Part shown: positions 24,244-32,746 of the stretch, in pieces
How positions within the stretch are numbered: position 1 is the first letter of the stretch
Layout: every line of letters begins with the position of its first letter
Assembly: GCF_001634885.1 (NCBI RefSeq)
Contig: NZ_LWEX01000135.1
Span: forward strand, 1-33,840
DNA length: 33,840 bases
Source: Sulfitobacter sp. HI0040
Lineage (GTDB): Bacteria > Pseudomonadota > Alphaproteobacteria > Rhodobacterales > Rhodobacteraceae
Direction of reading: 5' to 3'
The notes under the pieces: model-generated
Told to the model about the DNA's origin: nothing
Seen by the model: the letters and a program-made list of their open reading frames with translations, nothing else
Database searches by the model: none
Translations under genes and position numbers: made by a program

Positions 24244-24930
24244 TCAAAGGCGCGCGCCGGTCCCCTGCAGCACCCCATGTTCCATGGCATAGCGGGTCAG
24301 CCCGGCGGTGCTGGAGATGCCGAGCTTGCGCTTGATGTTCTTACGATGGGTTTCCACCGTCCGCACGGAGATATCGAGCGCCTGCGCCACGTCCTTGTTC
24401 GTGCGCCCCTGCGCGAGTTTGAGCAATATGGTCTGTTCACGCTCTGTCAGCGCCTCACGTTCTGCGCCGTCCTTGGGGGCGAGCGATCCCTGCGCGCCGG
24501 TGCAGAGGTAGCGTTTGCCCGACATTACCGTGTCGATGGCGGTCTTGATTTCTTCGGTGGGGACATCCTTCAGCAGGTAGCCCTGCGCGCCGTGACTGAG
24601 CGCGGAGGCGATGTACTCGGGATTGTCATGCATCGTCAGGATCACGACATGCATGTCCGGTCGGCGTTCCAGCACGATTTCCGTCGCGCTCAACCCGCCG
24701 AGTTCGGGCATGTTGAGGTCCATCAGGATCACATCGGGCGCCATTTCCTCCAGCTGCGCGATGACCTCGCGCCCGTTGGAAAGGATTCCCGCGATTTCGA
24801 TATCGTCATAGCTTTCGAGGATCGACTGGATGCCTTCGGCCACCATCGGGTGATCGTCGACGATGAGAACCCGGACCGGGTCGCCCGAAGAAGGCAGGGG
24901 TTTGGCTGCGGGCATGGGCCTTGCCGTCAT
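24244..24930 (-). CDS. NarL/FixJ family response regulator
   Basis: The 228-residue regulator has a receiver domain (about 20-135) with acidic pocket D25-D26, phospho-acceptor D71 (LMDLNMPE) and a Lys in YLLKDVP. A LuxR-type HTH follows (about 158-222, LTEREQTILLKLAQGRTNKDVAQALDIS...). It binds DNA as a dimer after phosphorylation. Its ATG (24928-24930) overlaps the histidine kinase stop as ATGA, so the two are translationally coupled and almost certainly a pair. A dyad next to the divergent TRAP operon promoter is a likely target. A short acidic-free N-terminal extension (MTARPMPAAKPLPSSGD) precedes the receiver. Confidence 0.93.
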   Translation of the reverse strand: MTARPMPAAKPLPSSGDPVRVLIVDDHPMVAEGIQSILESYDDIEIAGILSNGREVIAQLEEMAPDVILMDLNMPELGGLSATEIVLERRPDMHVVILTMHDNPEYIASALSHGAQGYLLKDVPTEEIKTAIDTVMSGKRYLCTGAQGSLAPKDGAEREALTEREQTILLKLAQGRTNKDVAQALDISVRTVETHRKNIKRKLGISSTAGLTRYAMEHGVLQGTGARL

Positions 24931-26378
24931 TGGGCTGCGATGTCCTGTCTTGCGGATGCGGGCGCATCCGGGTTTTCCTCTTCGGGGGGGAGCATATGCG
25001 TCAGCGGTACGGTGGCGTCAATCGTGGTTCCCCCGCCCGGGGCAGACTCGATACGCAGCTGCCCACCAAGCTGTTCGACCCGTTCCTGCATGTTGCGCAA
25101 CCCCAACCCGCCGCCGCTGGCGGGGTCGCGTGCGAGCCGTCCGAGGCCCACACCGTTGTCGGTGATCCGCAGGGTCGCGCCCTTGCGGTGGCCGCGCAGG
25201 TCCACGGCCACGCGGCTGGCGCCTGCGTGCCGTTCGATGTTGGTCAGCGCTTCCTGAGCAATCCGGTAGAGCGCGATCTTGCCGTCCTCGTCCATCCGGT
25301 TTCGGAAGACGACGGTGTTGAAGCTGGTGGCGATGCCCGTGCGGGCCTCGAAGGCCTCCGTTAGGGTCTTGAGCGCGGGGCCGAGGCCCAGATCGTCCAG
25401 CACGCCGGGGCGCAGGTCGCGGCTGATGCGGCGTACCTCCGCAATCGCCTCCGCCAGCGAGGCGATCCCCTTGCCGAGCGGTTTTTCCGCGCCGGACTCG
25501 CCCCGGTCGAGCTTGCGGCGCGCGGTGTCGAGCGCATAGCGCACGCCCACGAGGATCTGGCTGATGCCGTCATGCAGTTCGCGCGCCACGCGACCGCGCT
25601 CCTCTTCCTGGGCGTCGAATACCCGCTGAGTGAGCCGCTTGAGCTTGGCATCCGCCAGCCGCCGTTCGCGCAGGTTGACCAGCATCCCGCTGATGAAGAC
25701 CGCCAGCAGCGCGGTCAGGGTGATCCCCCCGATATAGAGAAAGGTGCGATGCACCCGCGCCTGCACATCCGCCCGCGCCGAGGCGGTGGAGGCGAGCACA
25801 TCGTCGATGAAGACCCCCGTGCCCACGGCCCACCGCCACGACGGAAAGGAGGTGACATAGGTGATCATGCGCCCGACCTCGCCGGTCGAGGTCTTGGGCC
25901 AGAGATAGCTGTGAAACCCGGCCCCGTCGCGGGCGATGCGGATCAGTTCGTCCACGACCGGCGTGCCTTCGGCGTCTGTCTGCCCGCGCCAGTTGCGATT
26001 GATCCGCTCGGTCTGCCGGGGCGAGACGAGCGCGTTGCCGTCGTAGTCGTAGACGAAGAACTGCCCGTCATCGCCGTAGATCATCGCCGACAGGATCTGC
26101 GCCACCTGCGCCTTGGCTTCGGCATCGTCGGGTGCCGCGGATCCGTAGATGAAATAGAACCCGTTGCGCGCCTGGGTGACATAGTTGCGCAACTCCGCCT
26201 TCTTGGCCTCGATCAGCTGCGCTTCGAGCAGATCGATCTCCCGCTCCGCCAGCGCGCGGGCCTGCAATGCAACCACCACGGCGATGGCGGTGGCTGCCAC
26301 GATCAGCGGCACGGAGGCCAGAAGCGTGAGCTTCTGCGCATAGCTGAAGGGGGAAATCAGGCGCAGGTATCGAAACAT
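24927..26378 (-). CDS. Cache-domain sensor histidine kinase
   Basis: The 483-residue kinase has TM1 at about 14-38, a periplasmic sCache_2-type domain (about 40-208, with NGFYFIYG and GQFFVYDYDGNALVSP) and TM2 at about 211-233. A HisKA_3 dimerisation helix carries phospho-acceptor H269 (ARELHDGISQILVG), and the HATPase domain has NGVGLG and GGGLGLRNMQER. Cache domains of this type bind small organic acids in the periplasm. The start at ATG 26376-26378 (MFRYLRLISPFS) gives a normal first membrane helix; the frame is open to 26579 but those residues are low quality. It is divergent from the TRAP transporter, so it probably senses the same compound. Coupled by ATGA to the response regulator. Confidence 0.92.
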   Translation of the reverse strand: MFRYLRLISPFSYAQKLTLLASVPLIVAATAIAVVVALQARALAEREIDLLEAQLIEAKKAELRNYVTQARNGFYFIYGSAAPDDAEAKAQVAQILSAMIYGDDGQFFVYDYDGNALVSPRQTERINRNWRGQTDAEGTPVVDELIRIARDGAGFHSYLWPKTSTGEVGRMITYVTSFPSWRWAVGTGVFIDDVLASTASARADVQARVHRTFLYIGGITLTALLAVFISGMLVNLRERRLADAKLKRLTQRVFDAQEEERGRVARELHDGISQILVGVRYALDTARRKLDRGESGAEKPLGKGIASLAEAIAEVRRISRDLRPGVLDDLGLGPALKTLTEAFEARTGIATSFNTVVFRNRMDEDGKIALYRIAQEALTNIERHAGASRVAVDLRGHRKGATLRITDNGVGLGRLARDPASGGGLGLRNMQERVEQLGGQLRIESAPGGGTTIDATVPLTHMLPPEEENPDAPASARQDIAAQ

Positions 26379-26426
26379 GATCCACAGCGATACGCGCAAA
26401 CGGGCGCGAATCAAAGGGAACCTGTC

Positions 26427-26447
26427 ATGCCGCCCGCGCCGCGGCAT
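26427..26447. repeat. Inverted repeat upstream of the histidine kinase gene
   Basis: ATGCCGC (26427-26433) faces GCGGCAT (26441-26447) across seven bases. It lies 49 bases upstream of the kinase start. It could be a 5'-leader hairpin or an operator. The remaining gap up to 26550 holds GC-rich sequence with a minor GGACCG/CGGTCC repeat and no clear gene. Confidence 0.4.
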
Positions 26448-26550
26448 TGGCCTTCGCGCCCCGCTCCGGGTGCCGCAGGGGCAGGGAAGGGGGCTATTGG
26501 ACCGCCTCCCGGTCCCTCCACCGGTCAAAATCCTGCGGCGGAGGGGGCTT

Positions 26551-26595
26551 CTACGCAGTAGTAGGTATTTCAAAAGCACCCGGGATCGCTAATGT
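26551..26595 (+). promoter_or_regulatory. Predicted dctP promoter with adjacent CTAC-N6-GTAG activator site
   Basis: CTAC (26551-26554) and GTAG (26561-26564) form a dyad, followed by a further GGTA. A possible -35 TTTCAA (26568-26573), a 16-base spacer and -10 TAATGT (26590-26595) come directly after. The -35 is poor, which fits an activator-dependent promoter with the activator bound beside it. The NarL/FixJ regulator encoded next door is the obvious candidate. The leader to ATG 26661 is about 60 bases. Confidence 0.5.
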
Positions 26596-26660
26596 AGCGC
26601 CACTTGAAACGACCTGTGCGTCATCGGCGACACGGGCGTCCTTATGGGAGGAGTATCAAA

Positions 26661-27749
26661 ATGGACCGTCGTTCATTCCTTAAGACATCCGCACTCGGCG
26701 GCACCGCTGCCGCAGCCGGTACGCTGGCCGCACCGGCCTACGCACAGGGCAAGCGCACGCTGACCATGGTCACGTCCTGGCCCCGCGGCTTTGCCGTGCT
26801 CGACGATGCCGCGACATATCTCAACAACATGGTTGACGAGATGTCGGACGGCACGCTGACCATCGACAAGAAAGCCCCGGGCGAGCTTGTGGGCGCCTTC
26901 GAAGTATTCGATGCCGTGTCCTCCGGTCAGGCGGACATGTACCATTCGGCCGACTATTACTTCATCGGCCAGCACCCGGGCCTTGCCTATTTCACCGCCG
27001 TGCCCTTCGGCGCCACGGCGCAGGAGCTGACCAACTGGTACCTGCATGGCGGCGGCCACGATCTGCACAACCAGATCGGCGAGATCTTCAACATGAAGAT
27101 GTTCCTCGCAGGCAACTCCGGCTCGCAGTCCGGTGGCTGGTTCCGCAAGGAAATCAACTCCGCCGCTGACTTCAACGGCCTGAAGTTCCGCATGCCGGGT
27201 CTCGGCGGCAAGGTGCTGGGCAAGCTGGGTGCGTCGGTCCAGAACATCCCCGGCGGCGAACTCTATCAGGCGCTGTCTTCGGGCGCGCTGGACGGTCTCG
27301 AATGGGTCGGTCCCTTCGCGGACGAGCGCGCGGGCTTCCAGGAAGTGGCGAAGATCTACTACACCGCCGGTTTCCACGAGCCGGGCTCCGGTCTGACCGC
27401 CTCCATGAACCTCGATGTGTTCAACGAGCTGACACCGGCACAGCAGAAGATCGTCGAATATGCGACGATGGCCACCACGCACACCGGTCTGGCGGAAACG
27501 CTGGCGAACAACGGTGCCGCGCTGGCACGCCTGCAGCAGCAGGGCGTGAAGACCATGCAGTTCCCCGACGACGTCTGGGATGCCTTCGGCAGCGCCTCCA
27601 AGGAGGTGATGGACGAGAACATGGACGACACGCTCTTCGCGGACATCCGCGAAAGCTTCGAAGCCTCGCTCCAGTCCTCGGCGGAATGGCTGTCGAAGTC
27701 GGACGCCTATTACGTCAACCAGCGTCAGCGGGTGCTGGGTCAGGGCTGA
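26661..27749 (+). CDS. TRAP transporter substrate-binding protein (FcbT1/TakP-like)
   Basis: This 362-residue periplasmic binding protein of a TRAP transporter delivers an organic anion to the membrane subunits. It begins with a Tat-type signal peptide (DRRSFLKTSALGG, ending APAYA), so it is probably exported folded. Segments GGWFRKEI, LKFRMPGLGGKVLGKLG and LDGLEWVGPFADERAGF match the 2-oxo acid / mannitol-chloroaromatic (COG4663) branch rather than the C4-dicarboxylate DctP branch. Start ATG 26661 has an excellent GGGAGGAG seven bases upstream. The substrate is likely a 2-oxo acid or other carboxylate, but cannot be fixed. First gene of dctPQM, with a stable hairpin after its stop. Confidence 0.92.
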   Translation: MDRRSFLKTSALGGTAAAAGTLAAPAYAQGKRTLTMVTSWPRGFAVLDDAATYLNNMVDEMSDGTLTIDKKAPGELVGAFEVFDAVSSGQADMYHSADYYFIGQHPGLAYFTAVPFGATAQELTNWYLHGGGHDLHNQIGEIFNMKMFLAGNSGSQSGGWFRKEINSAADFNGLKFRMPGLGGKVLGKLGASVQNIPGGELYQALSSGALDGLEWVGPFADERAGFQEVAKIYYTAGFHEPGSGLTASMNLDVFNELTPAQQKIVEYATMATTHTGLAETLANNGAALARLQQQGVKTMQFPDDVWDAFGSASKEVMDENMDDTLFADIRESFEASLQSSAEWLSKSDAYYVNQRQRVLGQG

Positions 27750-27772
27750 CCGCCCGGGCATGAATAACGTGG

Positions 27773-27793
27773 GGGGCTGCCTTGGGCGGCCCC
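27773..27793 (+). promoter_or_regulatory. Stem-loop between dctP and dctQ
   Basis: GGGGCTGCC (27773-27781), a three-base loop, and GGCGGCCCC (27785-27793) form a nine-pair stem with one G-T wobble. No T tract follows. In binding-protein operons such hairpins often protect the first cistron from 3' decay, giving more binding protein than membrane subunits. A partial terminator is the alternative. Confidence 0.55.
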
Positions 27794-27879
27794 TCGCCTG
27801 CGTTCACGTCCGGCATCAGACCGGGCGAAAGACTGCCGCGACAGGGGCGTTACGCACCTGAACGTACGGGGAGGGGACA

Positions 27880-28806
27880 ATGGAAAACGATGCTGCCGCC
27901 GGTTGGTTCGGCGCCGTGATCGACGGGCTGATCTGGTTCTTCACGAACCTCGGTCTGGCGTTCTACAACTTCTTTTACGCGCTCGCCAATCCCGGTCTCT
28001 GGCTGGACTGGTCGAATGGCGAATCGCTTATGCGGTTCATCTATTACGGGGCATCGGCTGAACTGCTCTTCGTGCTGCTGGCGATCTTCCTCGTGGTGAC
28101 GGTGATCGGTTTCATCAAGCGTGACTTCATGTGGGCCTGCGTGCGCGGGCTCGAAGGCTTCGCCAACGGGGTCGGTCGGTTCTTTGCCTGGGCGGGTCTG
28201 CTGATGGTGCTTCAGCAGATCATCATCGTGTTCATGCAGCGTATCTTTACCCGGCCCGACATTTCCTTCGGCTTCGGCATCCCCCTGCAATACGACATCT
28301 CGTGGTTCGCGGAGGAGCTGAAGCTCTACAACGCGCTCGTTGTCACGCTCTGCGTGTCCTACACGATGGTGCAGGGCGGGCATGTGCGGGTCGATCTGTT
28401 CTATGCCGGGGCCAAGTTCCGCACCAAGCGCGTGATCGACATGCTGGGCGCGCTGCTCTTCATGATCCCTTTCGCGGTCATCACATGGCTTTATGGCTGG
28501 TTCTTCCTGTGGCGCCATCTTGTCACGCCGAACCCGTCCGCGTCGGACCGGCTGGAGCTGTTGCTGCGCAAGGCGCGACTGCTGCGCTGGAACGTCGAGA
28601 CGATCGGCTTCTCGCCGAACGGCTTCAACGCATATTTCCTGTTCAAGGTACTGCTCGTTCTCTTCTGCGTCATGGTCATCCTGCAGGCCGTCGCGGTGTT
28701 CTACCGCGCGCTGCTCGAATTCCGTGAGGGCCCCGAGAGCGAGGGCAAATATCTGGACAAGGACACGCTGGGCGAGGGCGAAGAAGCCTTCGAGGGCACG
28801 CATTAA
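27880..28806 (+). CDS. TRAP transporter small membrane subunit, extended (FcbT2-like)
   Basis: The 308-residue DctQ-type subunit is much longer than the common 160-200 residues. Extra helices at the N-terminus (about 15-40 and 58-80) precede the normal four-helix core (from about 95, with VQGGHVRVDLFYAGA, the conserved DctQ signature). The C-terminus is acidic and cytoplasmic. Such extended forms belong to the COG4665 family and occur with COG4663 binding proteins, as here. A GGGGAGGGG ribosome site precedes ATG 27880. It is followed by the large subunit 18 bases downstream, so the two are co-translated. Confidence 0.88.
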   Translation: MENDAAAGWFGAVIDGLIWFFTNLGLAFYNFFYALANPGLWLDWSNGESLMRFIYYGASAELLFVLLAIFLVVTVIGFIKRDFMWACVRGLEGFANGVGRFFAWAGLLMVLQQIIIVFMQRIFTRPDISFGFGIPLQYDISWFAEELKLYNALVVTLCVSYTMVQGGHVRVDLFYAGAKFRTKRVIDMLGALLFMIPFAVITWLYGWFFLWRHLVTPNPSASDRLELLLRKARLLRWNVETIGFSPNGFNAYFLFKVLLVLFCVMVILQAVAVFYRALLEFREGPESEGKYLDKDTLGEGEEAFEGTH

Positions 28807-28824
28807 TTCAAGGGGCATCGCTTC

Positions 28825-31179
28825 ATGCTATTTGGTCTCGACGGGGTCGAAATCGGCCTGATCATCGTCTTTATCTGTCTCTTCGGCGGTATCCTTTCCG
28901 GGTTTCCCGTGGCCTTCGCCATCGGCGGGGCGGGGATCATCTCTTTCGGGATCATCGCGGCACTCGATTCCGCGGGCCTGCTGATACATCAGGCCATCGA
29001 CCAGTCGAGCCAGGCCTACCGCGATCTCGTGAACTCCGGCGTGCGGGACGAAGCCATATCGGTCTTCCGATATCCCGACCTGCCCAGGACCGCGGTGTCG
29101 GTCTTTCCGCAGGGCTGGGAAGTGGCACTCGACCGGAACGTGTCCTTCATCGTCAACCGGATGAACGAACGCGTGCTGGCCGGCCAGTCGATCGAAACCC
29201 TTCTTGCGGTACTGATGTTCGTGCTGATGGGCATCACGCTGGAGCGGTCCAAGATCGCCAATGACCTGCTGACCACCATGGCGCGTGTCTTTGGCCCGCT
29301 GCCGGGCGGTCTGGCCGTTTCCATCGTCGTCGTGGGCGCCTTTCTTGCCGCGTCCACGGGCATCGTCGGTGCCACGGTGGTCACCATGGGTCTGCTCGCC
29401 CTGCCGACCATGCTGCGCAACAACTATTCGCCCGAGATCGCGACCGGCGTCATCGCCGCCTCCGGCACGCTTGGCCAGATCATTCCGCCTTCGATCGTAA
29501 TCGTTCTGTTGGGCACTTTGGCAGGCGATCTCTACAGTGCGGCGCAGGAGGCACGCGCTACCGCTGCCGGTTGTACCGACGCGCTGACCTTCCTTGGCGA
29601 ACCGGCGGTCGTTTCGGTGGGTACTCTGTTCCAGGCGGCGCTGCTGCCGGGTATCCTGCTGGCGCTGCTCTATGCGCTTTATGCCTTCGGCTATGCGCTG
29701 ATGAACCCCGACAAGGCGCCCGCCGTGCCGATGGGGGCCACCAATGCGGAACCCGTGACGAAGGGCGAGGCCTTCACATGGTTCCTTGGCGCGCCGGCGC
29801 TTCTGATCGTCGGCACCATCCTGCTGGGCAACCTCGGCATCGTGGGCAGCCAGTCCACCACCGTTTCCAGCTTCTCCGACATCGGCGAAGCGGCAAGCCT
29901 GCGGACCAACGTGGGCCCGGAATGCCAGGCCTCGATGATCGAGTTGCACGGGCAGGCCGCATGGGACGCCGCGGTGGCCGAACAGGCCCAGATCGACTCC
30001 GAGGGCGGCATCCAGCAGAGCGAGCGCCTGTCCGAAGAAGCACTGGTTGAAAAGCGTGCCGCCAAGGTCGCGAGCGCAGCGCCCGTGGGCACAGGCGTGG
30101 CGATCATCCTGATCATCCTCGCGTTGTTCCTGACCACCGCGCGGGGTGTCTCACCCTCTGCAAAAACCCGACCGCTCATCATCGGGGCCATCGGCGTGGT
30201 GCTTGCCGTGCTGGTCGATATCCTGCTGGTCGGGCCGTTGACCTCTTCCGGGGTAATGGTGGTGCTGATGGCCATTCCCTTCGCGCTGATCCTTTACGGT
30301 GTTACCTATGCCACCAAGGTCTGCGCGGGGAACGAGTTGATCCGCGTCGTCTTCCCGCCGCTCATCCTGATCGTGGCGGTGCTGGGCTCCATCCTCGGGG
30401 GGATCACCAACCCCACACCGGCGGCGGCACTGGGGGCGGGCGGGGCCATCATGCTGGCCGCTTACCGCAAGCTGAAGGATCAGGACCGGTCGCCCAAGAT
30501 CGTGATCTTCTCCACCCTTGCCATCGTGGTCTGCATCCTCGTCGGTGTGAACTTCGATCTGCGGATCAATACCGAATCCGTCAGCTTCGAGTCCTGGATC
30601 GCCTTTATCGTGGCCTATGGCGCTTATCTCTATGCCATCTTCGGGCTGCTGTTCTCCTGCTGGGTTCTCTACACCTCGGGCGTGCTGACGCCGGTGGTGC
30701 GCGAGACGGCGAAGGTGACCTCCATGGTCTTCACCATTCTGATCGGCTCGCAACTGCTGAACCTCGTGGTGATCTCCTTCGGGGGGGAGCATTACATCCA
30801 GCAGTTCCTCAAGAGCTTCGACAACGAATTGACGGTCTTCCTGATCGTAATGCTGGTGCTCTTCGTGCTGGGCTTCGTGCTCGACTTCCTCGAGATCATC
30901 TACATCGTCATCCCGATCGTGGGGCCGGTGATCTACGGCGGCACCTTCGATCCGAAATGGGTGACGATCATGATCGCGGTGAACCTGCAGACGTCCTTCC
31001 TCACGCCGCCCTTCGGCTTCGCCTTGTTCTACCTGCGGGGCGTGGCACCAGCGAGCGTGACAACCGCGCATATCTATCGCGGCATCGTGCCCTTCGTACT
31101 GATCCAGGTGGCGGGGCTTACGATCCTCTGGCTCTTCCCGTCGATCGTAACCATCGTGCCGGACCTCATTCCGAACTGA
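28825..31179 (+). CDS. TRAP transporter large membrane subunit, extended (FcbT3-like)
   Basis: The 784-residue DctM-type permease forms the Na+-coupled elevator domain of the TRAP transporter. Standard DctM has about 430 residues. Here a soluble loop sits at about 52-120, and a charged segment of about 85 residues (335-421, with QSERLSEEALVEKRAAKV) lies between blocks of helices. Conserved core strings include GATVVTMGLLALPTML, GTLGQIIPPSIVIVLLG and, near the C-terminus, QTSFLTPPFGFALFYLRG. This enlarged form is known in the COG4664 branch. The ATG at 28825 follows AAGGGG. A strong terminator at 31206 ends the operon. Confidence 0.9.
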   Translation: MLFGLDGVEIGLIIVFICLFGGILSGFPVAFAIGGAGIISFGIIAALDSAGLLIHQAIDQSSQAYRDLVNSGVRDEAISVFRYPDLPRTAVSVFPQGWEVALDRNVSFIVNRMNERVLAGQSIETLLAVLMFVLMGITLERSKIANDLLTTMARVFGPLPGGLAVSIVVVGAFLAASTGIVGATVVTMGLLALPTMLRNNYSPEIATGVIAASGTLGQIIPPSIVIVLLGTLAGDLYSAAQEARATAAGCTDALTFLGEPAVVSVGTLFQAALLPGILLALLYALYAFGYALMNPDKAPAVPMGATNAEPVTKGEAFTWFLGAPALLIVGTILLGNLGIVGSQSTTVSSFSDIGEAASLRTNVGPECQASMIELHGQAAWDAAVAEQAQIDSEGGIQQSERLSEEALVEKRAAKVASAAPVGTGVAIILIILALFLTTARGVSPSAKTRPLIIGAIGVVLAVLVDILLVGPLTSSGVMVVLMAIPFALILYGVTYATKVCAGNELIRVVFPPLILIVAVLGSILGGITNPTPAAALGAGGAIMLAAYRKLKDQDRSPKIVIFSTLAIVVCILVGVNFDLRINTESVSFESWIAFIVAYGAYLYAIFGLLFSCWVLYTSGVLTPVVRETAKVTSMVFTILIGSQLLNLVVISFGGEHYIQQFLKSFDNELTVFLIVMLVLFVLGFVLDFLEIIYIVIPIVGPVIYGGTFDPKWVTIMIAVNLQTSFLTPPFGFALFYLRGVAPASVTTAHIYRGIVPFVLIQVAGLTILWLFPSIVTIVPDLIPN

Positions 31180-31205
31180 CCCGGGAAGGGCATGTTCGGG
31201 ATGTG

Positions 31206-31230
31206 AAAGGCGCCCCTTGGGGCGCCTTTT
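31206..31230 (+). terminator. Rho-independent terminator of the dctPQM operon
   Basis: AAAGGCGCCCC (31206-31216) pairs with GGGGCGCCTTT (31219-31229) around TT, giving 11 pairs and then a T run TTTT (31227-31230). It lies 27 bases after the dctM stop. This is a clear intrinsic terminator. Confidence 0.9.
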
Positions 31231-31268
31231 GCGTTACGGGAACTGACGTGGCGCTTTGACGGAAGGAT

Positions 31269-31306
31269 GAGGGGCGCTGCCCCTCAAACTCCCCAAAGTA
31301 TTTGGG
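31269..31306. repeat. REP-like double palindrome near the 3' end of bpt
   Basis: GAGGGGC-GCT-GCCCCTC (31269-31285) is followed by CCCAAA-GTA-TTTGGG (31292-31306). The arrangement of a GC palindrome, then CTCCCC and a GTATTT core, followed by a purine-rich ATGAGAAGG, resembles extragenic elements I recall as common at gene ends in Rhodobacterales genomes. No second copy was found in this window. It lies between the convergent dctM and bpt genes. Confidence 0.5.
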
Positions 31307-31348
31307 ATCATGAGAAGGGGGCGCGGGGCTGTTCGTGGGGTCGGTGGT

Positions 31349-32167
31349 TCAGCTGCGGCGGCGGGCCGTGTCAGGCAGCGAGATGTTGGCGACCTGCTCG
31401 GCGATGGGATCGGTGCTGAGGGGGTGCCGCTCGGCCGAGAAGGTTTCGGGGTCGCGCATGCGGCGCCAGCGGCCGCCCATATAAACCTCGAGCCCGGAGA
31501 ACTTAGCCTTGTAGCCCATCTTCGGGCTGCCCGGCACCCAGTAGCCCAGGTAGACATACGGCAGCCCGGCGGCGCGGGCGATTTCCACGTGATCGAGAAT
31601 GATGTAATTGCCCAGCCCGTCCTGCGGGCGATCGGGCGTGTAAAAGCTGTAGACCATGCTCACCCCGTCGGAGAGCACATCCGTGAGGCAGACCCCCGCG
31701 AGCGTCCCGTCGCTTTCGGAATATTCAATCACGCGGCTGCGGATCGGCGTTTCCTCGATCATCGCGGCGAATTCGAAGACATCCATATCCGCCATGCCGC
31801 CATCCGCATGGCGGCTGTCGAGATAGCGCCGGAAGAGCTCGTATTGCTCCTCCGTCGCCCAGGGCGAGGTGGCGCGGCGGGTCAGATCCGCGTTACGTTT
31901 GATCGTGCGTTTCTGGCTGCGCGTGGGTGTGAAGGCCGAGACGTTGATCCGCGCCGAGAGGCAGGCCGCGCAATCGGTGCAGGAGGGCCGGTAGAGCACA
32001 TTCTGCGAGCGGCGGAACCCCTGTGCGGAGAGGCTGTCGTTCAGCCGGGCCGCGTTTTCCCCCTGCAGGGCCGTGAACAGCTTGCGCTCCATCCTGCCAT
32101 CGAGATAGGGGCAGGGTTGCGGGGCGGTGACGTAGAACTGCGGTGTGAGGGGAAGCGTATGGCGCAT
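31349..32167 (-). CDS. bpt: Aspartate/glutamate leucyltransferase (aminoacyl-tRNA-protein transferase)
   Basis: The 272-residue enzyme transfers leucine from Leu-tRNA to N-terminal Asp or Glu, marking proteins for ClpAP (the N-degron pathway). It has the N-terminal Cys motif CPYL (19-22) and [15 protein letters not shown] with C62, C65 and C68. A C-terminal GNAT-like domain includes [20 protein letters not shown] and [20 protein letters not shown]. These are shared by eukaryotic Ate1 and bacterial Bpt; in bacteria Bpt activity (leucine) is the established one. The ATG is at 32165-32167 with no strong ribosome site. An RDD-family gene lies just upstream in the same direction. Confidence 0.93.
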   Translation of the reverse strand: MRHTLPLTPQFYVTAPQPCPYLDGRMERKLFTALQGENAARLNDSLSAQGFRRSQNVLYRPSCTDCAACLSARINVSAFTPTRSQKRTIKRNADLTRRATSPWATEEQYELFRRYLDSRHADGGMADMDVFEFAAMIEETPIRSRVIEYSESDGTLAGVCLTDVLSDGVSMVYSFYTPDRPQDGLGNYIILDHVEIARAAGLPYVYLGYWVPGSPKMGYKAKFSGLEVYMGGRWRRMRDPETFSAERHPLSTDPIAEQVANISLPDTARRRS

Positions 32168-32237
32168 GGGATTCCGGTCTTGAACTCTCCAACAGTAACA
32201 AGGGCGGCGGGTTTCGCCAAGGGCGCGGGCCCCGTCT

Positions 32238-32675
32238 TCAGCGACGCGCGCGCCGATTGATTGCCACGGTGCCGAGGATCATGTCCGTCAGGCCCTGTGC
32301 CCGGGGCGAGGTGGCCATCAGTACAATCGAGATAAGCTGGATCGGAGCCATTGCAACCGAGACCGCGTAGCCGCTGGTATGCAGAAATGCGCTCGTGAAA
32401 TCGAAGGGCGCGTCGGAGGCATCGCGGAACTCAATCGCCATCAGCCGCATGCCCCATGTGGCCGAGCCGTTGGCGAGGGTGATCAGACGGTAGCAGAAGC
32501 CCACCACCATCATCATCGCCGGGAAAAAGAAGATACCCGTGAAGGCCGTGAAGGGCAGCAGTACCACGGTGACGAGGGCGATCAGCGTCACGTCGACAAC
32601 CCATGCCAGCAGCCGCTTGAGGGCTACGCCGTCATAGAATTGCGGATGGGTTTCGGGATCAGGAGAGCGGAGCAT
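32238..32675 (-). CDS. RDD family membrane protein
   Basis: This 145-residue inner membrane protein has three to four hydrophobic helices (about 17-35, 36-62, 100-125). The RDD signature residues are visible: Arg in [10 protein letters not shown], the Asp following it, and a C-terminal Asp in [12 protein letters not shown] proteins are mostly of unknown role, with some linked to ion transport. No signal peptide is present beyond the first helix. It is followed by bpt after 70 bases and preceded by the DUF2852 gene, whose terminator separates them. The start ATG (32673-32675) lacks a good ribosome site. Confidence 0.85.
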   Translation of the reverse strand: MLRSPDPETHPQFYDGVALKRLLAWVVDVTLIALVTVVLLPFTAFTGIFFFPAMMMVVGFCYRLITLANGSATWGMRLMAIEFRDASDAPFDFTSAFLHTSGYAVSVAMAPIQLISIVLMATSPRAQGLTDMILGTVAINRRARR

Positions 32676-32712
32676 GGGGGGATACTTTCGGATCGGGGCG
32701 GGGGATGTAAAG

Positions 32713-32740
32713 GCCGCGACCCGGGCAAATGGGTCGCGGC
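32713..32740 (-). terminator. Terminator of the DUF2852 gene
   Basis: GCCGCGACCC (32713-32722) and GGGTCGCGGC (32731-32740) are perfect ten-base arms around an eight-base loop. On the minus strand the stem is followed by CCTTTAC, a short T run. It starts 6 bases after the DUF2852 stop codon. Confidence 0.75.
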
Positions 32741-32746
32741 AGGGGA

